A DNA stretch of 64,000 nucleotides from Tolypeutes matacus (taxonomy: Eukaryota > Chordata > Mammalia > Cingulata > Chlamyphoridae), in the NCBI GenBank assembly GCA_026826555.1, contig JAKSZT010054001.1, positions 2,210,712-2,274,711 of the forward strand, in the 5' to 3' direction. The notes beneath the pieces were generated by a model that searched no databases, was not told the DNA's origin, and worked only from the letters and a program-made list of their open reading frames with translations. Within the stretch, counting starts at the first letter, position 1. Each line of letters starts with the position of its first letter. Position numbers and translations under genes: made by a program. Of this stretch, positions 46,780-57,850 are shown in pieces.

Positions 46780-47190
46780 CAGACAGGTGCTATTGTTGTT
46801 CTGTCCATATGCCTTCAGCCCTGAACAGGCTGACGTCCCATAGCCTGAGGGTTTTCTCTAGCTGCCAAAGACCACTTTGCCTATGCACATTGCAAGCTGT
46901 AAATGACAAGGAATTAATGTCCCCTGGGATCAGTCTTCAATTAATAACTAGTAGGAGTTGATGGATAAATACCCCATACCCCTTACCTCTCTGATGAGAT
47001 AATTCTGAGATGCATGTCCTACACTGTCTCTCAGAACTCCCTAGCATCATTACATTCCAGTTGCCCACCTCTTCGTTGGCTTTCTTCCTTATCTTTTCCA
47101 CTCCTCTTCCTGTGTTCCTGGGATCACCTCGAACATAAACTGTTTATAGTAGAATTTTTGTCTATGGGTTCCATCTACAGGAAATCAAAT
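46780..47190 (+). mobile_element. ERVL-type LTR relic
   Basis: GATGGATAAATACCCCATAC, GATAATTCTGAGATGCATGT, CATTACATTCCAGTTGCCCA and TTCCTGGGATCACCTCGAAC follow the same LTR layout as 43300-43715 and 53310-53640. Confidence 0.6.
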
Positions 47191-47198
47191 TAAGAGCA

Positions 47199-47221
47199 CC
47201 ATCCTCCTCCTCCTCCTCCTT
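47199..47221 (+). repeat. (TCC)n microsatellite
   Basis: About seven TCC units. Confidence 0.85.
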
Positions 47222-47264
47222 GTCAAGGCAACAATACTAATAGCACCAACTACTTATTGGGTTC

Positions 47265-47485
47265 CTACCATATGGGCTTGAGACTTTTATTCATTTTTCT
47301 ATTAAAATTTTAATTCTTGCAATAGGCAGCTATATTACCCATATCTATAGCTGAGAAAAGAGAAGTATGGGAAGTTTAGATAAGTTGCTGAGATCTAGAT
47401 CACAGAGTTAATACATGAAGATTAGAAGCTAGGATCTGTTGGGTTCCAAATTAATTTCTCAATCTACTCCACTATACTGCCACCC
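47265..47485 (-). mobile_element. MIR relic, reverse orientation
   Basis: TATTACCCATATCTATAGCT, GAGATCTAGATCACAGAGTT and CTACTCCACTATACTGCC follow the reverse MIR order. Confidence 0.65.
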
Positions 47486-48279
47486 ATAAAACTAAAATCA
47501 AAACAATTCAAAAACAAAATTCACATGCTGTACCCTTGCCTATTTTATAAAAATATTAGAAAAAAATCATTTTATTCAGCTACTTAGTAATAAATATCCA
47601 AGAATATATTTTTGGACCTAAAAATACTTTCAGAAAGTATCTTTTATTTAAAAGGTAAAGAGCATTGATTGTATTGGGTAGCTGAAGCATTGCTTACAAT
47701 ACCATTCCATTTTGAATATTTGTAATTAGGTTATTTTTAATAGTCCTACAATCTCCAATCTATGATTGTTGAATAGAAGTTTCTAAATTTATGGAAAAAA
47801 TAGCATGTAAGAGAAAAATTAACTTATTAGTTTTGCTGATACACCAATTACAAAAATGTGCATAAAGTAAACATTCAAAACCTAAATGGCTTCATCATAC
47901 AAACTATAGAGAAAGAATAATCAGGTTAAAATTAGTTCATATTCCACTTTTAAGATTTTAAAAGATGTGGAACTTAACGAGCCCAGAGAAGACCATTTGA
48001 GACATATTGGTCATGTGAAAAGAGATGAAGGGAAAAGGAAGAAAATGAGGAGCAAAGGGGACAATTTTCTACAGAAGATAAACATATCCCACCATCATGT
48101 TTTCAAATCACACTTGGTTTAATATTAAAGACTCTTTTAAAATTAATTTTAGAGAAGCCAAATTTAAAATTTACAGTAATTTCCTGTTTCATGAATTCAT
48201 TATTTAAACTTTTACATTAAATTTGAAAAAAATCTTCCCAAGAGCGGGAAATATGCAAATTAGAGTCATATTAGTGCTG
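47486..48279. other. No feature recognised
   Basis: AT-rich unique sequence. An octamer-type ATGCAAAT lies at 48253-48260. Confidence 0.4.
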
Positions 48280-48359
48280 ATTCTTTTCCCCAATATTTTA
48301 TTATGAGAATTTGCAATCATGCAGCAAAGTTGAATGAATTGTACAATAAACTCCACGTA

Positions 48360-48582
48360 TGTGGGGAGCAGATATGGCTCAAGTGGTTAAGTGCCTGCTT
48401 CCCACATGGGAGGTCCCAGGTTCAGTTCCTGGTGCCTCCTAAAAAACAAAAACAAACAAGCAAACAAATGAAGAAACCAACTCAGAGGAGCCAATGTTGC
48501 TCCGTGGTTGAGCACCAGCTTCCCACATACAAGGTCCTAGGTTCAATCCCCAGGCCCAGTACCTAAAAAAACAAAAACAAAA
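48360..48582 (+). mobile_element. DAS-SINE, two heads in tandem
   Basis: Heads at 48365-48440 (ATGGCTCAAGTGGTTAAGTG, CAGGTTCAGTTCCTGG) and 48488-48560 (TGTTGCTCCGTGGTTGAGCA, TAGGTTCAATCCCCAGG), each followed by an A/C-rich linker of the AAAAACA type. Flanks TCCACGTATG and TCCATGTATC suggest a degenerate duplication. Confidence 0.75.
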
Positions 48583-48617
48583 ATGTCCATGTATCTACCA
48601 CCTAGATTCTACCATTA

Positions 48618-48874
48618 TTATTATTATTTTTTTAAACTAAGTCAGATTTTTAAAAATTATTTTCCATAGACCACATCATTTAATAATAAAAAAAAAATAA
48701 AATAAAATAAAAATAAAAATTGAACAAAAGGAAAAGGTAGGTATAAAGTAGAACCAGTGAGCTCAAGGCAGGGGCTGCAGGACAGAAGAGAATAGGAACT
48801 GCAGGGGCCCAGGGACTCAGGAGGAGATGCTGATTCAGCTCATAGTCCTGGCCCTGGCTGTTCCCAAGGGGCTG
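48618..48874 (-). mobile_element. TSD-flanked insertion, possible retrocopy 3' end
   Basis: TCTACCATTA lies at 48608-48617 and 48875-48884. Read on the minus strand, the insert is GC-rich for about 140 bp. It then has a (TTTTA)n stretch, an ATTAAA signal about 45 bp before the end, and an A-rich tail. This is the shape of a short 3' fragment of a reverse-transcribed mRNA. I do not recognise the parent gene, and an unnamed SINE remains possible. Confidence 0.45.
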
Positions 48875-49030
48875 TCTACCATTACTATTTTACTATGCTT
48901 TATCATTTATCTATTTATCTATCTATCCTTTGATCAATTCACTAATTCATCTATTTTTGATGCATTTCAAAGTGATTTGCAGACATCAGGAAAATTCTCC
49001 CTAAATACCCTAAATACTTCCACAGGGATA

Positions 49031-52000
49031 TGATTAATCAGAGTTCAAGAATTGCTTCCATTTTTCCTCAAATTTGCATGTAGTGAATAGCACAAATCTT
49101 AAATGTTCATTCACCAAGTTTTGATAAATGTGTTTACTTGTGCACACCCAAACCTCTATCAAGAGGACATTTAGTTCCAGATTATTTTGAAGTAAAGAAT
49201 AAATACTTGGTATATGCTCCCTTTTCATTTCCTTAAGAAAACCCAAAATATTTTGAAAGTTTAAAGTAAAACAAAAGAGATAGTTTTTTTTTCCTTATCC
49301 TCAATAAATGTTTTCAACTCCATGTCAGTAACTAAATAAAGAACAGCAAATGAAGTTAAATTCTAAGAAATTTAACTTGGCTTAGAGCAGGGATGTTATA
49401 CCACATGCCAACAATGCTGGAAAGATAAATTCAGGAGTGTGAGATGAGTGTAAAACAAAAGCGAGTGGTAGAGACCGCAGTCAACACGTTAACACATGCA
49501 CCCCAGCTAATGGACACCCTGTAGGAATGTGGGTCCAGGACTGACAGACTTACAGATTATTCAAGGCAGCCTGGGCATCCAGATTTTTATGTGCCTCCTA
49601 ATGAATTTCTAAAATGTTAACAAGTAAATTAAAATCTTAAAAACTTTATAGGGCTCAGTCAAATTAAGCCTACAAGTACCCAGTTTGCATTCCTTAGCTT
49701 AGTTTCATACTATTTCATGACTTTTGGTTCCATGTAGTTGTATATATTTGTGATCAGATCATTCTCAGAGCCAACAGATGAGTCTCAGAAGCATATAACT
49801 AAAAGGATCTATTAATCAGTTTTTTGAAAAAGCTAAAGACTTGAGCAGTTAGAATAAACCCTATACCAGTTACAATAAGATCAAGAGAAACCAAAAGAAA
49901 ATAGTAATATAATCTCTTTCTCCTCAGGAAATACCTGTGCTTATAAGTGATATGAGACAAGTAAAGCAGGATAAGAGAGAGTGTGTTAGGTAAGATCTTC
50001 TCTGACAAGAGGTCATCTAAAAAGAGGTGAAAGGAAGTGAGGGAGTGAGCCCTATGAATATCCTAGGAGAGAAGGTGTACCTGCAGAAAGAACTCTCCAG
50101 ACTAAATGCAAAGATCTCAAATGCACCTTAAAAAAACATGTTACCAATTGCAAACTAATATATGTGTGTTCCCCTTTAAGAATACTCATTCTTACATAAA
50201 GTATATACAAATCCTAATTTAGAGAACCAGTACACTGTTCAGGATTTAAGAGTATGAAACTCTAGCAAGGACTTATCACATACTTATTATTCAGAGGAGT
50301 CAACTGTATAATTAAAATGTAATATTATTTGTAACTTTTGATTTATGCTTTTTGCAGAATGCATTGATTATATGGAGGAATACATAAGTACTATGTGTTC
50401 CCCAGGAGAGTAGGAGGGGACTAATTATGGACAGTTGGTAGACCACTTTCATGCAGAAAAATGAAATCTGGATGAAAATGAAAATATGAATTCATTCTAT
50501 AGACCTGAATTCATTCAGGTTATGCCTGAATTTCTTTCCTTGGGCCCCTTCAAAAGGAGAGGACAATTATGGAATTTAAAGAACTTGTCTGTTGCCAACA
50601 CCTTTAAGGGTGCTGATAGCAGTGGTGCTAATGTACCTTGACATAGGATTTTCTTGTTCAGGAGCTCAAAATAGGGAAAAAGGATTACGGCGACAAATTC
50701 ACCAGACGTAACGTCTGCCTTTTGTCACCCATTGTGCCAGTTTCAGAAAAATCAGTATAACATTTCAATTAAAGACAGGTAGAATTTGTCATTTTATACC
50801 TGTCAAGACTGAATTGTGCTCCCAGGACCATTCCACTTAAAGGAAATATATGGAAATTAGAAATATACTACATTCTACAAGGAACTGCCAGTTTCTGAGT
50901 GTCTTTGTAAACTCCTTTTCTTTTCTATATAATATATAAAAAAGAGAAAGGGAAGGGAAGGGGAAAGGTTATCTTGAAAGCACACAGTGAAATACGATCT
51001 ACAGCCTGAAGTAACTACACTGAAGCTTCTACTGGTCCTTGTCTTGACATAAATACTTTATAGTCTCCAATTATATTAATTGCTCATGTGGTAAAAAACC
51101 ATCTGGGGTAATAAAAGTAAACAAGTTCACAGACATGATAAATTGGAAAATGTCCTGAATGCAAACAAGGGCAACATAAAGATGTTGCCCATCATTTTTG
51201 CTTTTAGAGTATTAAATTTAATAAATTGGGACACTTTTGAAAGTCTACATTAAGCTCAGATGAACATAAAAACTATAGCAAGGTTATCTTTTAAGGACAT
51301 TACCATAACATTGTGTCTTTTAAAATATATGTGAATATATTTACAATTTTACAGATAACTGACTTTAAACCATTATTCTGTATGAGTTAGCATATAGAAT
51401 AATGTGATAACATGCTATAAGAACTTTTAAAAGAATGGTAAAACAGACTTCAGATGCTTAAAAAAGCCCCAAAATGCTCACATGTGAAGCAGATTAGCTT
51501 TCATTAAGTCTAATACATTTCTTTCAGTCCACCTCTTTACACCATCAACCAATGGAAAAGTGTGATTCCACATCTGTACCAGAACTTATCAACTCTGTAT
51601 TTAGTTCCATAAAGAAGACCCTAGTTCCTAGTTTTTCTTAAAGAAAACTAAGTTACCCGTCAATACACCAGCAGCCTTATATTTAAGTTTCCAAAGCTTT
51701 TTTTTTTTTTTTTAAATAGATTTATGGTAAACATACTGAATACATCTTACTAATTTTTGTTCATTTATTTACTAGGGAAAATTAAATATTTTTCCCTAGT
51801 AAATAAATAATAGTAGATTATTTACTAGTGAAAATATATATTTAGAAAATAATTTTGAATAAGCATTTTATAAAATATCTTTCTGGCATGAGTGGTATGC
51901 TAAACATGAGTCCAACTCGTAAAAGTGCCCACTACTACTTACCCATGTTTCCATACTGCTCTCCCCCTCTGAATGATGGGATCAAATCATTTGCATACAT

Positions 52001-52409
52001 GATCTTCCCTCATCTCCCCAAACACTATTTCTCCTCCCATCACCTGCCCGCTTTGCTACCTACTCCATTTCCCTGGGAAAGTAGAAGTAGAGGAGGATGT
52101 CAGAAGAGGATATTTCTAAAGTTCTATATATGTTTATCTAAACTTGGTCAGGTTAAGCCAAGATAAAAGTGATATCAACCTGTGAATGTGATACTTTCTT
52201 TGGCAAACAATTGCTATGTTCTCTCCTCTCCCTAAATAAAAGAAAAAAAGCAGGGTTTTGAGAGCGGAAAATGTTTTAGGATCAAAATATATTACATATA
52301 ATGGATCTGAGTTAATTTTGAGCAGAGCCACACATGCTGGCCAGAGAAGTGTCTTGATTTCAAGTATTGCAAATTTATCTAAAACTTAAGGTCAAGCAAC
52401 TGAATTTCT
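49031..52409. other. No gene; hairpin and CpG cluster
   Basis: About 3.4 kb without a gene or well-defined repeat. It contains a CpG cluster with an inverted ACGT pair (50688-50717) and a perfect 19-bp-arm hairpin (51763-51808). Short open frames have no support. Confidence 0.4.
51763..51808. repeat. Perfect inverted repeat, 19-bp arms
   Basis: ATTTATTTACTAGGGAAAA at 51763-51781 is the exact reverse complement of 51790-51808, with an 8-bp AT loop. A third, diverged copy of the arm (ATTATTTACTAGTGAAAA) follows at about 51817-51834. Confidence 0.92.
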
Positions 52410-52500
52410 AATCCATTTGTTCATTCATTCAGTTATTCCTTTACTCATCAGTTGAGCAGTTATATAGCAAGTATTTCTTGAAATACTTATTATGTGCCTG
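52410..52500 (+). repeat. Ancient mammalian repeat (class unresolved)
   Basis: TTGTTCATTCATTCAGTTAT and ATACTTATTATGTGCCTGGA, as at 9740 and 42120. Confidence 0.45.
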
Positions 52501-52554
52501 GAAGTTCAATTCTAGCCTTGCCCTGGAGGCAGGAGCTGGATTGGGCGCCATGGG

Positions 52555-52810
52555 AATGGAGTGTGTCTGCTCCAGTGCACAAGGGACTCTGGAGCCAGAC
52601 GGCAAGTTCAACCTCTTATTAAGTCTGTAGCTTTGGACAAGTAACTAAATTTCTCTCTTCCTCAGTTTCCATGTTTTTAATATGGGATAATTATAGTATC
52701 CCCTTCATGGGGCTTTTCTGAGTATTTATTTGAGATAGTGCATAGAAAGGTGTTGGGAATATGGTAAGCACTCTATCAAGGATGGCAATTGTTACTATTA
52801 TCATTATTAT
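52555..52810 (+). mobile_element. MIR relic
   Basis: GGACTCTGGAGCCAGACGGC, GGACAAGTAACTAAATTTCT, CCTCAGTTTCCATG and GGTAAGCACTCTATCAAGGA follow MIR closely. Confidence 0.85.
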
Positions 52811-53309
52811 TGTTGCTATTATGTTAATTAATCAGATGATTTGAGATCCATCTTGAACACTTGCAAAATTCTCCCTAAGATCAATCAAAGAAACTGACAC
52901 TTGGGACCTAGTAAGGAGCTATGCCATGTTTCTGAAAGGCTTCTATTACCAATCATCTACATCCTGAGGAAGAAGGCCCAAAATGGGTAAACTGTGATAA
53001 TTGTCTACCTTCAGACCAGGCTGGAAGATTAGCATGATGAGTAACTGGTGCCATTTTTAACTTTTCCTTTTGATTATTCAGTTGGTTTGAAATAAGTGAG
53101 TGAGCTAGAGAAAACAGAAGTAGACACTCTGTGCATTCACTGAGCCCCAAAGCTACTCTTCAGTAGAGACCATGTGATGCAGACATTGCTGATACCCTGC
53201 TCCACATCCCCTTGACTACCTCTGAGTCCATCTGTAGCCATCACAGTTCTTGTATACACTGACAGCTTCCCAGCCCAAGCACCTGTGTCTCTATGCTTCC
53301 CCACCTGCT
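52811..53309. other. No feature recognised
   Basis: Unique sequence, less AT-rich from about 53150 on. Confidence 0.4.
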
Positions 53310-53640
53310 CAGCCCATGTGCAGGGTAGCCTTGAAGTGCCAGAGATTTAACACCTCCAAGGGCAACCACCAAACAATGAGGGATGGGATCAGTGGATAAA
53401 TACCCCAGCTTCCCTGTCCCAAGGTGGGGGCAACTTAGAAGCCATTTTACACAGGCTTATGAGCAGGACTGAGCCACAGTTTCCCATTTCCTTAATCTGC
53501 TCACTAGAATACTCTTACTTGGCTGTCTCATTCTCCATTCCCTAACTCTTGTTTCCTGGAATCACCTATCAAATAAACTACCATATCTAAGTCATGGTCT
53601 CGGGTTTTGCTTTGGGAGGAATCCAAACTATGATGCCATA
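53310..53640 (+). mobile_element. ERVL-type LTR relic, 3' part
   Basis: CAGTGGATAAATACCCCAGC, GTTTCCTGGAATCACCTATC, AAATAAACTACC and CTTTGGGAGGAATCCAAACT match the LTR layout at 43300 and 46780 and include a poly-A signal. Confidence 0.65.
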
Positions 53641-53749
53641 TAATGCCCCCAAATAGCACAGCACTCATGTGAGCTCCTTCCACAGTGGGGCTGCATTTCC
53701 TAGCCAGGACCCCAATGATCAATCCTTGAGTGATATGATGGGTAGAAGC

Positions 53750-54151
53750 TGTATGGACCACAGAAAATCATGTTCTTAAGGCTAATCCAGACCTGTGGGT
53801 ATAAACCTATCATAAGTAGGACCTTTTGATTAGGTTACTTCAGTTAAGGTGTGGCCCAGCAAGGGTCTTAATCCTCTTACTGGAGTCCTTTATAGGAGAA
53901 TGAAATTTAGACAAAGAAAGTCACAGAAGTCAGAAGCTGAAATCAACAAAACCCCGAAGAGAAAGGAGAGTCCAACAGGCAGATGTCACTATGTGCTTGC
54001 CATGTGACAGAGGAGCCAAGGATCACCGGTAGCTGGTCTTTGGTTTTCAAGGAGAAAGCATTGCCCGATGATGCCTAAGCTAATAATACCCCATTGTAAA
54101 AACCAACCTGTTTCTGGTATATTGCTTTCAGAAGCCCAGCAGACTAAAACA
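53750..54151 (+). mobile_element. Older MaLR-type LTR relic
   Basis: Starts TGTATGGACCACAGAAAATC and ends AGCAGACTAAAACA. The 3' part (TAAAAACCAACCTGTTTCTG) resembles the LTRs at 1-530 and 56505-57144 but is more diverged. The flanking 5-mers do not match. Confidence 0.6.
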
Positions 54152-56024
54152 AGTGGAATGGAAATGAACAGAAGATGGGGCAAGGTGTGGTACTATGGAG
54201 AAAAGTTACTCACGTGTCAGAGGAACCCTAAATTAACAAACATCACGGTCAACAAGACAACCTGACCCTTTCTGCTAGACCTACAGTCACACAGATCAAT
54301 ACCTCCATAAGAAAGATGCACAAAATGCCTGTGACTTTATCTCACACAAAATTCTGACAGAATTCAGTTAAAAACAAACATGTGGAGAGAGGCACTGGCA
54401 CAAAGCCCCAGCCTAGTCAGATGAACATTTTGATTTACTGCAGATGGGCACCAAGTCATTTTGCCAATTTTTGGATATTCTCAGTAAGGATTTCACAAAT
54501 AGATCTGTTCGCCAACAATATCTGCCTTCGTTCAAAAGTGGAACAAATATAAGACATGTACCTTACTTCATAAATGTTTGCACATGGCCGCACACACAAA
54601 CATATACCAAGGTTACCAGTTGAGTTTGAGCTCAGTTAGTTTAGACTTTATTCAAAGTTAAAAATAATGTATTATTATTTTGCTGCTAGAGATAATTTTC
54701 ATTTAGCCATTTTAACACTTATTTATAAAGGTGAACTTCCTCATGAAGAATAAAATAAATAATTGCCAGTTATTTCATATATGTTTTCTACATCCCCAAT
54801 TCTCATATACTATTTTTATTCTTCCTCAGGTATAATATAAAACTAAGTTCAATTCTCTTCTGTTCATTAATGTTCTTCTTTCTTCTGTACCCAATTAAAG
54901 CCTTCACTTGGAAAATGAAAGGTTAAAGTTAGAGGTTATTCAAATTCCACTCGTTAATAGAGATTGCATTTTTATGAAATGGCAACGGAAACAGAGAATT
55001 AATTTTATGAAATGGTAATCACCAAAAGTCTGTTACAAACATACATGTTGGTATGAACATTGTGGCAAAGTCCATCTTTGTGACATCTCTATGAAACTGT
55101 AGGGGATTTTTCCCAATGACAGTAGTTCAAAAGATCTTACTTATAAGAATTGTCACATTCCAGCTTTTATTTTGTCAAGCCATGATGTGTTTGTCTCCAA
55201 TAACCAGGAAGGGTATTTCTATCTGATAGAAACTTTTCATAGATTCTAATAAATAAATACTACTCCAAAAACAAATTTAATTACTTTAGTACTAATTTAA
55301 ATATGTTCAGTCTATAAAGAAAAAGATACATACACTTGAAGAATTAACAAAACCTTCCACAAATTTAATTCTAGAAATACAGTACCTTCTTAGGATACAA
55401 TATGACATGTACAGTTCCTCCTAAATCTGCTTAAGTCTTTTGGTATAAATCATTTGCATATAATCTGGCCATCTAATCCAAGGAAAGCTGGGGACTTGGT
55501 GAAGTCATAGCAGCTAAAAGGGAGGGTGCTAGGGAGACCTCTGCATAATTAATTATGCCCTGCCCTTCATATATACTTAGGACTTTGATAACTATTAAAC
55601 CACACTTCCCAGATATCTAATCAAAGCAATGCCCAAGTTCTTGGTAGGACTTCTTTAGAATGAGATGATAAAGATGCCTAACTGATTCAAAAATAGAATG
55701 ACTTGATCTTAAATTCTGAAAGGACTCTGGAGTTTTCTTCAATCCTCCAAACCAATGCAGCAGTACTTTGAGATAAAGTCGCTTACTCTATGCTTAAATA
55801 TTTCTAATTAAGAACTACTGACCAGCTCCCAATGGGATTTTATTCTATGTTTTGTTAGCCTTGGTTATTAACAAGCTCTTTCTGATGATAAGTCAAAATC
55901 TTTCTCCTTGCCTCTTCCATCCACTGGTTCTAATTCTGTCTCCAAGGAGAACAGAGCATATCTCATATGTTCAGCAATTGTCTTTTCTTTATCTGTTTAT
56001 AACCAATCTCCCACATCAATAAAC
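54152..56024. other. No gene; octamer and homeodomain-type sites
   Basis: Unique AT-rich sequence. ATTTGCAT lies at 55452-55459 and the palindrome GCATAATTAATTATGC at 55543-55558. No exon-like structure. Confidence 0.4.
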
Positions 56025-56125
56025 TTCAGACCCCTTGAGGGTGAAGGAATTATTTTAATTATCTTTGGCCTCTGAGGGGCCAGCCACAAAGTAAGTGTTC
56101 AATAAATGTTTACTGAAATGATAAA
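56025..56125 (+). mobile_element. L2 LINE 3' end
   Basis: CTTCAGACCCCTTGAGGGTG and GTAAGTGTTCAATAAATGTT are the L2 3' terminus. Confidence 0.75.
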
Positions 56126-56500
56126 CAAACATAGAACTAGTCTCCCTGCCCTTCTAAAATATATCTATATTTGAAGATATTCTTGATCAACAAGATTATC
56201 CATTGGTTTTCCAGTCATACATAATACATTAAGTAGACAAAACGATTTTTTTTGCTATATATAAGACAACTTTTATGTCACTGAAGGAAAACAGGAGACT
56301 GGATAAAAACAAAAGAGAGAATAGAGTATGTATTTATATTTGAAAACCAGTGTATCTACCATCTTAAAATTTACCATATTTGAAATAAAATTTAGCCAAA
56401 GATTAAAAATTCAAACACAAGAAGACCTGGAAAGCTGTCCTGATTCCCCATCTAATCTCTACCACTTAGATGCTCTTTACTCACCATTCACTCTGAATGA
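56126..56500. other. No feature recognised
   Basis: AT-rich unique sequence. Confidence 0.45.
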
Positions 56501-56504
56501 AGGG

Positions 56505-57144
56505 TGTATGAGTCAGCCAAAGGGGTGCTGATGCAAAATACCAGAAATTGATTGGTTTTTATAAAGGGTATTTATTTGGGGTAGAAGCCCACAATTACCA
56601 GGCCATAAAACATAAGTTACTTCCCCCACCAAAGTCTATTGCCACGTGTTGGAGCAAGATGGCTGCCAATGTCTGTGAGGGTTCAGGCTTCTTGGGTTAC
56701 TCTCTTCCCCCGGGCTCCGTTTCTCTCCAGACTCAGCTCCTCTGTTTCCTCCACAAGATCAGGTGTAAACTATGAGGCTCCCTAGGCTTTGCCTCGCTCT
56801 ACAAGGCCAGCTGTAGACTATCAGGCAAATGGCTCGTCTCTATCCTGGGGCCTTCTCTCCTTCCTCACGACCAAGCTCCTCTGTCTGCTTGCCTCCCCTG
56901 GCTCCAGCATCAAAACTCCAACATCAAAACTCCAACCCAAAACTACTCCAACTCTGTCCTTTGCAATGTCTTTTATCTTTGAGACCCCACCCACCAAGGG
57001 GTGGGGCTCAACGCCCTACTGACATGGTCCAGTCAATGACCTAATCATAACTTAATCATGCCCAGATTAGCAGACCAGTTTACAAGCATAATCCAATATC
57101 TATTTTTGGAATTCATAACTACATCAAACTGCCAAACTGCTACA
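56505..57144 (-). mobile_element. MaLR-type LTR, reverse orientation
   Basis: Reverse complement of the family at 1-530 and 19565-20126: TGTATGAGTCAGCCAAAGG at the left (LTR 3' end) and GGAATTCATAACTACATC near the right (LTR 5' part). A poly-A signal (TTTATTTGGG region, about 56568) is read on the minus strand. About 640 bp, with an internal repetition of CATCAAAACTCCAAC. The frames inside (77, 75 and 71 codons) are shadows. Confidence 0.82.
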
Positions 57145-57394
57145 CTAGGTAATCCCACTTAGGATATCCATTCAGGATACAGCAATATTCTAATGCAGCA
57201 GTGCTGCCCTTTCTCTGTTTCAAGCTTTCGTTACTGGATATTCATGCATTCCTCAAGAAACACAGGTATAAATGACAATTTACCTGAATTCCCCTCCCTT
57301 TCAACTGGAATTTGTTTGAAAACAGGTGACGGAATTTGCAACAAGAGCTTCCCCTTCAGAGGAAGAACTGATATTATAGAGGACAATAATCAAA

Positions 57395-57560
57395 TTGCTA
57401 CATAGAAAACTTGCGGGCATATAATGAGGAAGTTAAACATAGTTGCTATTGCTAAGAGATGCAGTGTATGCATGTTGATATATTAATATATAGGCAGAAA
57501 ATTTATGTCCAAACACTGGTAAAATTCTCAACATAAATTCACATATCACTTTACTAGGGT
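57395..57560 (+). repeat. Local duplication, copy A
   Basis: About 165 bp closely similar to 58905-59070 (shared runs TTAAACATAGTTGCTATTGC, ATTTATGTCCAAACACTGGT and CATAAATTCACATATCAC). Same orientation, 1.5 kb apart. Confidence 0.85.
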
Positions 57561-57639
57561 TCCTAATGAAAATATTTCCATAGAAAGTAAACATATTTTA
57601 TTCTAAAGAAAGAGCTACAAAACAGGGTATGATAGTTTT

Positions 57640-57850
57640 TGTTTGTCTTTAAGTTTGAAATAATTTCAATATAGTTGCAGAAAAGTGCAAACCCCATACC
57701 GATAACTCTAACATATCTCCCACCCAAATATCCATATCCACCAACCTTTAACATTTTGCCACATTTGCTTCATCAGTCTATCCATCTATTTATTTACCTA
57801 TCTACCTGTCTGCCTATCTGGTTGGTTAATCAATCTATCTAGGATGTGAC
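57640..57850 (-). mobile_element. L1M 3' end fragment
   Basis: AGTTGCAGAAAAGTGCAAAC, TTTAACATTTTGCCACATTT and a degenerate TATC-type run are typical of old L1M 3' UTRs read backwards. Confidence 0.5.

Larger units (their letters stand above)
48280..49030 (-). mobile_element. L1M 3' end, twice interrupted
   Basis: The pieces TTTTATTATGAGAATTTGCA (48295-), CCATGTATCTACCACCTAGA (48587-) and AAAGTGATTTGCAGACATCA (48969-) are consecutive parts of an old L1M 3' UTR read backwards. A DAS-SINE and a second insertion lie between them. A related uninterrupted piece is at 57640-57850. Confidence 0.6.

Noticed and set aside
46491..46961. 156-codon open frame, plus strand
   Set aside because: It crosses from unique sequence into an ERVL LTR relic; no motif, signal or exon boundary supports it.
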